DNA of 64,000 nt, taken from contig OZ242297.1 in NCBI GenBank assembly GCA_965207755.1, forward strand, positions 3,596,001-3,660,000, in the 5' to 3' direction. Positions within the stretch are counted from its first letter, which is position 1. Each line of letters opens with the position of its first letter. The DNA comes from Aldehydirespirator sp028819505. Lineage in GTDB: Bacteria > Actinomycetota > Acidimicrobiia > Acidimicrobiales > Aldehydirespiratoraceae. The notes below the pieces were generated by a model. It was not told the origin of the DNA and did no database searches. It saw only the letters and a program-made list of their open reading frames with translations. A program made the position numbers and the translations under genes. Below, piece after piece: positions 20,442 through 27,132 of this stretch.

Positions 20442-21731
20442 CTAGGGGCCGAGGGCGGTTATGGGGAGGACTGACACGCTGTCGGGGCGCTCGTAGCCGT
20501 AACCCTCGCCCGTGATGACCAGCTTCTTGGCCGGTCCGCCCACTCGGGAGGTGTCGATCTGCTCGCAGGCGTTCGTCAACGACCGCGCAGCGTCGTCGAG
20601 CCGCGCACCGGAGCCCAGCTTGACCTCCACGGCCAGCCAGCGTCCGTCGCCGCGCTCCACCACGGCGTCGACCTCGTGACCGTTGCTGTCCTGGTAGTGG
20701 TAAACGGACGCGTCGTTGGCCTCGGCGTACACGCGCAGATCGCGCACCACCAGCGACTCGAAGGCCTGTCCCAGATAGCCGGTGTCCTGCCACAAGCGTT
20801 CGGGGCCGGCCCGCAACGTCGCCACCGCCAGCGACGGATCGACGAAGTGGCGCTTCGGAGAGCGTCTGAGCCGAGCCCTCGACCGCAAGTGAACGGCCCA
20901 CGGAGGCAGGTCCTCCACTACGAACACCCGCCTGAGCGCCTCCAGATACCGGGCCACGGCCGCTCGGGACGGGGTGTGGTCACCCGCGACGTCATCGGCG
21001 AGGGTCGTGACCGCGGCGGCGGTCGCGATGTTGCGACTCAGCGAGGCCAGCATCCTGAGCACCGCCTCTGGTCGGTGCATCGTGCGACCCAGCCGGGGGA
21101 TGTCGGCCCGGGCCACCTCCTGCACGTAGGCGCGGCACAGCGACTGGGCGGTCGGCACCGGCATGCCGAGATGGCGGGGCCAGCCGCCGCGGCACAACGC
21201 CCGGACCACATCGTCCAGCGTGGCATCGGGCGAACCGGCCGAGCAGTCTCCGCCGTCGAGTAGTGAGCCGAGCGACACCGCCGCCGTCGACTCGCCCGAC
21301 TCTGCCAGTGACATGGGCCGCATCCGCACCCTGGTCACCCGGCCCGCGCCAGAGTGGCGAGTGCGGTCGTCGGGAGGATGGGCCGATCCGGTGAAGACGA
21401 AGAAACCCCTACCCGGCTCGGCATCCACGGCATGGCGGGCAACGTTCCAGAGCCCGGGGGCCAGCTGCCACTCATCCACCAGTCGGGGCTTTGCACCCTC
21501 GAGCACCCTTGCGGGCCGCAGCTCTGCCGCCTCCACGGCGCCGGGGTCGCTGTCGAGGCGAACTTGGCTTCGGGCGTGTCGAAGGCCGGTCCACGACTTG
21601 CCGGTTCCTCGGGCACCCTCGACCACCACTATGGGCGCCGCAGCCAGTGCCGTGGCCATGACAGCGTCGACAACCCGCGGCAGGTATCCGGTCGGTGTCA
21701 GCGGTCCGGGCAGGCCGTGTGCTGTCGACAT
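20442..21731 (-). CDS. DUF4143-type AAA ATPase (class with atypical P-loop region)
   Basis: 429 residues: P-loop VVVEGARGTGKSWTGL, Walker B-like RLVDEWQLAPGLW, a sensor strand FFVFTGSAHPPDD, a helix-turn-helix-like middle (SRAAVARYLEALRRVFVVEDLPPW) and a C-terminal nuclease-like DUF4143 domain (HEVDAVVERGDGRWLAVEVKLGSG). Family members are widespread, patchily distributed and of unknown biological role. Start set at ATG 21731: TATGCT lies 6 bases upstream, and the longer frame to 21839 only translates the tandem repeats. It lies close to two tRNA-Ser genes and a broken paralogue. Confidence 0.85.
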   Translation of the reverse strand: MSTAHGLPGPLTPTGYLPRVVDAVMATALAAAPIVVVEGARGTGKSWTGLRHARSQVRLDSDPGAVEAAELRPARVLEGAKPRLVDEWQLAPGLWNVARHAVDAEPGRGFFVFTGSAHPPDDRTRHSGAGRVTRVRMRPMSLAESGESTAAVSLGSLLDGGDCSAGSPDATLDDVVRALCRGGWPRHLGMPVPTAQSLCRAYVQEVARADIPRLGRTMHRPEAVLRMLASLSRNIATAAAVTTLADDVAGDHTPSRAAVARYLEALRRVFVVEDLPPWAVHLRSRARLRRSPKRHFVDPSLAVATLRAGPERLWQDTGYLGQAFESLVVRDLRVYAEANDASVYHYQDSNGHEVDAVVERGDGRWLAVEVKLGSGARLDDAARSLTNACEQIDTSRVGGPAKKLVITGEGYGYERPDSVSVLPITALGP

Positions 21732-21737
21732 CAGCGC

Positions 21738-21743
21738 AGCATA
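21738..21743 (-). promoter_or_regulatory. Leaderless-type -10 box of the DUF4143 ATPase
   Basis: TATGCT on the minus strand, 6 bases before the ATG at 21731. The tandem-repeat array starts 7 bases further upstream, covering the -35 region. Confidence 0.5.
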
Positions 21744-21750
21744 ACGGGTT

Positions 21751-21842
21751 GCAGGAGATCCGAGTATCAGAATGCAGGAGATTCGAGTATCAGATTGCAG
21801 GACTCTTAGGCTACAGATTACAGGATCGACGGCTGACACATT
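21751..21842. repeat. Four contiguous 23-bp tandem repeats (plus partial fifth)
   Basis: Units begin at 21751, 21774, 21797 and 21820, each starting (G/A)CAGGA and ending in A(A/T)T; a fifth begins at 21843. Units 1 and 2 differ at two positions, units 3 and 4 are progressively degenerate. No spacers, so not CRISPR. The array lies directly upstream of the ATPase promoter. Confidence 0.85.
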
Positions 21843-21928
21843 GCAGGGGGGATGCGCTGTTCGCCGCGCCGCTGAACAGACGCGAGCACACTCCCGGACT
21901 GTGCGGGATCAGTGATGCGCCCGCGGCG

Positions 21929-22954
21929 TCAGCCCCGGACCGGGGTGCGCCAGCCGAACGGGTCCGGCGCCGCCCCCACCTGGATGTCCACAAGCGCTCG
22001 GCGCAGCCTCATGGCGTTGCGGCCCGGCCGGCCGCCGCCGAACGTGAGCGTTTCGCCGTCGTGGACGATGCTGCCCACCGGCGCCAGGACCGCGGCCGTG
22101 CCGGTCAGGAAGGCCTCGCCCCGCTCGGCCCAGTCGACCAGCTCGTCGGGATGGATCGTGCGCTCCTCGACCCGGTAGCCGAGGTGATCGGCCAGCTCGA
22201 TCACCGACGCCCGGGTGACGCCGTGCAGGAAGGACTCGTCCAGGTGCCGGGTGACCACCCGCTCGTCGTCGGCGAGGAAGAAGTTGGCGGCGCCGGTCTC
22301 GGTGATGTCGTTGTCGGTGGCGAACAGGATCTGGTCGATTGCCTCGCCGGCGGCCATCGAGTCCAGCGTCACACCCAGGGCCATGGCGTAGTTGGCGCCG
22401 CACTTGACCATGCCGAACTTGGGCACGGTGCGGGGCATCGACGTCTCCAACAGCAGGGTGAGCGGCCGCACTCCGCCCTTGAAGTAGTCGCCGACCGGGC
22501 TGCTCACCACGTACAGCAGCGCGCAGCGGCTCGGGCGGGCGGCCGCGCCGATGTCGGGATCGGTGCCGACGAGGGTCGGGCGGATGTACAGCGAGCCCGG
22601 CGGATCGGGGACCTCCGGCGCGTTGGCCTCCACCGCGTCGATGATCATCCGGCGCAGCGTGCCGGGATCGATGCGGGGCAGTCGCAGCAGAGCCGCGCTG
22701 TTCGCCATCCGCTCGATGTGACGGTCGAGGCGGAACACCGCCAGCGAACCGTCACTCTGGCGATGGGCCTTGAGGCCCTCGAAGATGGCGCTGGCGTAGT
22801 GCAGCGCGTGCGCGGCCGGGCTGATCGAGTGGTCCCGGTACGGCTCGGGTGACCCGCCGTAGACGCAAGCACCGCCGTCGGCGCGAGCGGTGGTCATCCA
22901 GTCGCACAGGACGGTCCCGAACGGGACGGTGAACGGGTCGGGCTTGCGGGTCAC
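21929..22954 (-). CDS. ilvE: Branched-chain amino-acid aminotransferase
   Basis: PLP enzyme making Leu/Ile/Val from their 2-oxo acids with glutamate. The 341 residues show HALHYASAIFEGLKAHR, SLYIRPTLVGTD, the catalytic-Lys stretch in PKFGMVKCGANYA, and ETGAANFF near the phosphate-binding region, with GEAFLTGTAAVLAPVG at the C-terminal half. Start set at GTG 22954, where GAAGGGAG precedes by 5 bases; the frame is open further upstream without family similarity. Standalone gene, convergent with the accessory segment to its left. Confidence 0.94.
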   Translation of the reverse strand: MTRKPDPFTVPFGTVLCDWMTTARADGGACVYGGSPEPYRDHSISPAAHALHYASAIFEGLKAHRQSDGSLAVFRLDRHIERMANSAALLRLPRIDPGTLRRMIIDAVEANAPEVPDPPGSLYIRPTLVGTDPDIGAAARPSRCALLYVVSSPVGDYFKGGVRPLTLLLETSMPRTVPKFGMVKCGANYAMALGVTLDSMAAGEAIDQILFATDNDITETGAANFFLADDERVVTRHLDESFLHGVTRASVIELADHLGYRVEERTIHPDELVDWAERGEAFLTGTAAVLAPVGSIVHDGETLTFGGGRPGRNAMRLRRALVDIQVGAAPDPFGWRTPVRG

Positions 22955-23087
22955 GCGGGCTCCCTTCGGGGTGACCGTACGTGTATAGCGGACTCCGCGA
23001 CCGGCACCGTCACCCACCGCCGCCCGCAGACACGGACTCCCTCCCGTAGCCACGGGCCCGACCGCGCCGTAGACTGGCGATCCCCCA

Positions 23088-23162
23088 GCGCTCGTGGCTC
23101 AATTTGGATAGAGCATCTGACTACGGATCAGAAGGTTGGGGGTTCGAGTCCCTCCGAGCGCG
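23088..23162 (+). tRNA. tRNA-Arg (ACG anticodon)
   Basis: 75 nt. The acceptor GCGCTCG pairs with CGAGCGC; the anticodon stem TCTGA/TCAGA holds the loop CTACGGA (anticodon ACG, presumably read as ICG). T-loop TTCGAGT. CCA not encoded. Confidence 0.94.
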
Positions 23163-23204
23163 CCGAGCCCATCTGCCCGCCCCTGGACCGCCGCCGGTGG
23201 CGCT

Positions 23205-25250
23205 TCAGTCGGCGGCGGCAACGACCTTGGCCAGCAGGGCGTGCGGCAGCGGCTGGTAGTCGTGGTGTGCGGCGCTGAAGGTGCCGGTGCCGCCGGTCAT
23301 CGACCGCAGGTCGATCACGTAGCTGAGGATCTCCGACGTCGGCACGTGGGCGCGGATCACGCTGGTGCCCGCAGTCGAGCCCGGCTCGGTGCCGAACACC
23401 TGGCCCCGCCGCGAGTTCAAGTCGCCCAGGACGTCGCCCTGGTAGGCGTCAGGAACCTCTACCCGGATCTCGCTGACCGGTTCGAGCACTGCGCTGCCCG
23501 CCTGCTCCACCGCCTGCTTGAGCGCCAGCGACCCCGCGATCTTGAAGCTCATCTCCGACGAGTCCACCGAGTGGTGCTTTCCGTCGTAGCACACCGCCCT
23601 CAGGTCCACCATCGGGAACCCGTGCCGGCCGCCGTTGCCCATGGCGTCCTCGATGCCCGCGCCCACCGCGGGGATCAGGTTGCGGGGGATGGCGCCCCCG
23701 GACACCTCGGTGTCGAACTCGTAGCCACCGCCCCGGGGCAGCGGCTCGAAACGCACCATGGCCACCGCGAACTGCCCGTGCCCGCCACTCTGCTTCTTGT
23801 GCTTGGCCTCCACGTCGGCGGGCCGGGCCAGCGTCTCCAGATAGGCCACCCGCATGTCCTCGACCTCGAAGTCGATCCCCATGCGCTCCAGCCGGGAGCG
23901 CACCACCCGGATATGGGCCTCACCGGCACCGGACAGAACCGTCTGGCGGGTGGTGGGGTCCTGGCGGATCACGAGGCTGGGATCCTCGGTGGCGAAGCGG
24001 CGCAGCGCCGAGGCCAACTTGTCCTCCTGCGCCGGGGCCGTGGCATGGACCGCCACGCCGTAGACGGGGACCGGCGGCGGGGTGATCGGCACCGACAGGG
24101 CCGCATCGTTGGAAAGCGTGTCGCCGGTCCGCACATCGCCGAGCTTGGTGACCGCCACGATGTCGCCCGCATCGAGATGATCCACCCCGTGGTGGTCGGC
24201 GCCGGTGAACGACATCAGGTTGTGGAGCCGCTCCTTGTCGCCGGTGCGGCTGTCGACAAGAGTCTCGTTGGAGCGGATCGTGCCCGACAGCACCTTCATG
24301 AACGAGATCTGCCCCAGGAAGTCGTCGATTCGGGTCTTGAACACCAGCACCGCCGGCGGGCCGGCGCCGTCGATCTCCAAGGCGACCGGCTCACCGCCGC
24401 GCACCGCGGCGACCGGGCCGGTGTCGCCCGGCGCGGGACCGACCCGGCAGATGAAGTCGAGCAGGTGGTCCACGCCTATGGGCTTGGCCGCCGAGCCGCA
24501 CAGCACCGGGAACACGTCGCGTTCCACGACCGCGGCCCTGATGAGCTGCTCCAACTGCTCCTGGGTGGGCTCCTCGCCCTCCAGGTACTGCTCGAGGAGC
24601 TCGTCGTCACCCTCGACGACGTCCTCCACGAGCTGGATGTGGCCGTCGGAGGCTGCTGAGGCCACGTCGTCGGGAACGGGCGCGGCCGCCGACTGCCCGC
24701 TGCTGTAGTCGAGGGCGCCGTCGCCCACCAGGTCGGCGATGCCGTGGAAGGACGCCTCAACACCCAGCGGGAGCTCGACCGCTTCGACACGGGATCCGAA
24801 GTGCGACTGCAGGCCGTCCAAAGTGCGCTCGAACGACGAGCGCTCCCGGTCGAGCCCGTTCACGAACACCATCCGGGGCAGGCCCAGGCGCTCGGCGTGG
24901 CGCCACATGACCTGGTCCTGGGCCTGCACGCCCGACACCGCGTCCACAACGAACACCGCCAGATCGGCGGCGTGCATGCCGTTGACGGCCTCGCCCACGA
25001 AGTCGGTGTAGCCCGGCGTGTCGATGATGTTGATCCTGTGGCCGCGCCAGTCGAACGACGCCACCGCTGTGCCCAGGCTCTGGTGGCGGGCCTTCTCCTC
25101 GGGGTCGTGGTCGCAGTGGGCGGTGCCGTCGTCGACGCGGCCCATCCGGCTCAACACGCCGGCCCGGTACAGCATCGCCTCGGCGAGGGTGGTCTTGCCG
25201 TTGCCGTTGTGGCCGACGAGGACGACGTTTCTGATGGATTGCGACGACAC
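23205..25250 (-). CDS. EF-G-like protein (FusA2 type)
   Basis: 681-residue translation-factor GTPase homologue with all EF-G domains: P-loop GHNGNGKTT (13-21), DTPGY switch II (77-81), domain II around QISFMKVLSGTIRSNE, domain IV with GHGQFAVA, and a C-terminal domain V. The G4 motif NKxD reads NGLD (131-134), losing the lysine that helps set guanine specificity. Canonical EF-G is about 700 residues and lies in the str operon with rpsL, rpsG and tuf, none of which are here, so this is the second, non-essential actinobacterial factor (like Rv0120c); its role is unsettled. Directly downstream of the ferredoxin gene, 21 bases away. Confidence 0.9.
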   Translation of the reverse strand: MSSQSIRNVVLVGHNGNGKTTLAEAMLYRAGVLSRMGRVDDGTAHCDHDPEEKARHQSLGTAVASFDWRGHRINIIDTPGYTDFVGEAVNGMHAADLAVFVVDAVSGVQAQDQVMWRHAERLGLPRMVFVNGLDRERSSFERTLDGLQSHFGSRVEAVELPLGVEASFHGIADLVGDGALDYSSGQSAAAPVPDDVASAASDGHIQLVEDVVEGDDELLEQYLEGEEPTQEQLEQLIRAAVVERDVFPVLCGSAAKPIGVDHLLDFICRVGPAPGDTGPVAAVRGGEPVALEIDGAGPPAVLVFKTRIDDFLGQISFMKVLSGTIRSNETLVDSRTGDKERLHNLMSFTGADHHGVDHLDAGDIVAVTKLGDVRTGDTLSNDAALSVPITPPPVPVYGVAVHATAPAQEDKLASALRRFATEDPSLVIRQDPTTRQTVLSGAGEAHIRVVRSRLERMGIDFEVEDMRVAYLETLARPADVEAKHKKQSGGHGQFAVAMVRFEPLPRGGGYEFDTEVSGGAIPRNLIPAVGAGIEDAMGNGGRHGFPMVDLRAVCYDGKHHSVDSSEMSFKIAGSLALKQAVEQAGSAVLEPVSEIRVEVPDAYQGDVLGDLNSRRGQVFGTEPGSTAGTSVIRAHVPTSEILSYVIDLRSMTGGTGTFSAAHHDYQPLPHALLAKVVAAAD

Positions 25251-25271
25251 GCTTGCTATGCCTCCTGTTGA

Positions 25272-25469
25272 TCAGTCTTCGATCAGCTCGACCGCGTACT
25301 CCGGGCAGTTGTCGAAGGCCAGGCGGGCCTTCTCCTCCAACTCGGGGGGCACCTCGCCGTCGCCGATCTCGAAGGCGGTGCCCTCGTCGTCCACGTCGAA
25401 CAACTCCGGCGCCAGCATGTAGCAGCGGTTGTGGCCCTGGCAGGCCTCCCGGTCGACGCGAACTCTCAT
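25272..25469 (-). CDS. Small ferredoxin with CxxHxxC cluster motif
   Basis: 65 residues, MRVRVDREACQGHNRCYML..., ending DNCPEYAVELIED. The cluster ligands form C-x2-H-x2-C ... C-P. His replaces the middle Cys of a [4Fe-4S] site, as in some actinobacterial ferredoxins that partner P450s and bind a [3Fe-4S] or atypical cluster. Start at ATG 25469 with GAAGGGAGG upstream; the frame extends 8 codons further without support. It follows the mttB-like gene by 37 bases, so it may serve an oxidoreductase of this amine operon. A truncated P450 gene is at 29702. Confidence 0.9.
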   Translation of the reverse strand: MRVRVDREACQGHNRCYMLAPELFDVDDEGTAFEIGDGEVPPELEEKARLAFDNCPEYAVELIED

Positions 25470-25506
25470 GGGCGCCCTCCCTTCTGTGTACACCCCACGG
25501 CGAAGC

Positions 25507-27045
25507 CTACGGCAGGCGAATCGGGAAGGCGGACCGGATGCGGGCGTCGGTCTCGGCGCTGACGTGGGCCGGGCGGTGCTCGGCCAGCACCCGCTGCACG
25601 TACTCGTGGGCCCGGGCCCGCGAGTCCTTGCCTCCCGCGTCGAGCCAGTTGTCGGGGGTGTCGCGGTCGCCGATCTCGGGGTAGACGTACTCGCGCTGCA
25701 TCAGGTCCAAGGTCTGGGGCGAGCCCAGGAAGTGGCCGGGGCCCGCCACCACCTCGGCGATCAGCTGGGCCGACAGGGTCTCCTCGTCGACCTCGATGCC
25801 CCTCACGGTGCGGTTGATCGAGCCGAGCATGTCGTTGTCGATCACCAGGGCCTCCAGCGAGCAGCTCAGGATGCTGGCCAGCATCCCCGCCGACTCGTAC
25901 ACCAGGTTGGCCCCGGCCTGCCCGGCCAGCGTGATGTTGATGCCCTTCTCGTAGCCGGCCTGGTTGTCGGGGACCTTGGAGTCGGCCATGCCCGCGGCCA
26001 CCCCCGACGGCAGCCCTATCCAGTTGAGCAGCTGGGCCGCGGCCGCGTTCAGGATGCCCTCCTCGCCCGAGCCGCCGCTCATGGCGCCGGTGCGCAGGTC
26101 CGACACGAACGGCCACATGCCCATCACGCAGGGATGGCCCGGGCTCAGCAGGTTGACGCCCGTGAGCGCTGCGAGGCACTCGGCCAGAGCCTGTGCCAGC
26201 GACCCGGCCAGAGCCGCGGGCGAGGTGGCCCCGGCCTGCCCGGCCGACAGCAGGTTGATGGGCATGCCCGTCTCCACTTGGGCCACCATGGCCTTCGCCG
26301 ACTCCTCGGCGAAGCGCAGCGGCGGCACCACGAACGTGTTGTTGGCCGCCACGAAGGGCCTCTTGCGGAACTCGCCGGGTCCGCCCATGGCCATGTCGAA
26401 CAGGTCCACCGTCTCGTACACGTGCTCACGCTCGAACCACGACGTGCCGATGGGCTTGGTGGTGCCCACCATGGCTGCGTAGGCGGTGTTGAGGTCGAGC
26501 AGCCGGGCGTCCTCCATGTCGCGGGCCACCACGGTGCGGACGAAGAAGTGGATGTTGTCGAGGACGTCCACCAGGCGGGCGCAGTCGTAGACGTCGACCG
26601 CGGTGGAGGGACGGAACACCTCGGCGACGTGGTCGTACATGAGGACGGCGGCGCCGGCGGTGCCGAAGTGGACCCGGTCGCCGCCCACGGTGATGGAGCG
26701 GTCGTCGTCGAAGCCGTGCCAGACCCACTCCTTGGCCGCGGTGGCGATGGCGCCCTCCACCACGCCCTTGGGATAGCGCAGCCGGCCGGCGTCGTCGACA
26801 TGGCCGCCCGCCGCGGTGACCACGTCGATGAACTCCTCGATGGGCGAGCCCATGCCGACGTCGGAGAGCAGCGCCAGCGCGGTGTCGTACACCTGCTGCA
26901 TGTCGGGCTCGGTCAAGGGGGCGAACCTGCCGCCGGGCAGTCCGGGGCGCACCGGCCGGACATCGGCCTCCAGCGGCGCCTGGCGGGCCGCGATGCGTCC
27001 GGCCCGTCCGCCGCCGCGGCGCCGGCCTCCTTCTCGATCAGCCAT
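25507..27045 (-). CDS. MttB-superfamily trimethylamine / betaine methyltransferase, non-pyrrolysine
   Basis: 512 residues, TIM-barrel family of MttB (demethylation of trimethylamine or quaternary amines to a corrinoid protein). Similarity runs over the whole length (MQQVYDTALALLSDVGMG..., GTTKPIGTSWFERE, GHPCVMGMWPFVSDLRTGAMSGGSGEEG, VAGPGHFLGSPQTLDLMQREY). There is no in-frame TAG, so it is a non-pyrrolysine member like the glycine-betaine, proline-betaine and carnitine methyltransferases. Start ATG 27045 with GGAGGTG upstream. No corrinoid protein or RamA-type activator is in the window, which leaves the methyl acceptor open. Cotranscribed with a DMGDH-type flavoprotein. Confidence 0.85.
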   Translation of the reverse strand: MADREGGRRRGGGRAGRIAARQAPLEADVRPVRPGLPGGRFAPLTEPDMQQVYDTALALLSDVGMGSPIEEFIDVVTAAGGHVDDAGRLRYPKGVVEGAIATAAKEWVWHGFDDDRSITVGGDRVHFGTAGAAVLMYDHVAEVFRPSTAVDVYDCARLVDVLDNIHFFVRTVVARDMEDARLLDLNTAYAAMVGTTKPIGTSWFEREHVYETVDLFDMAMGGPGEFRKRPFVAANNTFVVPPLRFAEESAKAMVAQVETGMPINLLSAGQAGATSPAALAGSLAQALAECLAALTGVNLLSPGHPCVMGMWPFVSDLRTGAMSGGSGEEGILNAAAAQLLNWIGLPSGVAAGMADSKVPDNQAGYEKGINITLAGQAGANLVYESAGMLASILSCSLEALVIDNDMLGSINRTVRGIEVDEETLSAQLIAEVVAGPGHFLGSPQTLDLMQREYVYPEIGDRDTPDNWLDAGGKDSRARAHEYVQRVLAEHRPAHVSAETDARIRSAFPIRLP

Positions 27046-27132
27046 CGGCGTCACCTCCGTCGGGGCCGTCCTGCCATTCTCGATGCAATTGCGCCCCCGC
27101 GGTGAGGACAGCCGCATCGAGAACCAGCCGGG

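Noticed and set aside
20092..20901. A 269-codon minus-strand frame overlapping the DUF4143 ATPase end
   Set aside because: Mostly the ATPase gene in another phase, continuing into low-complexity Ser/Arg-rich translation of non-coding DNA.
21751..21842. CRISPR array
   Set aside because: The 23-bp units are contiguous with no spacers, only four to five copies, and no cas genes are present.
25507..27045. Pyrrolysine-containing trimethylamine methyltransferase
   Set aside because: The frame has no internal TAG; the protein is continuous over the family length.
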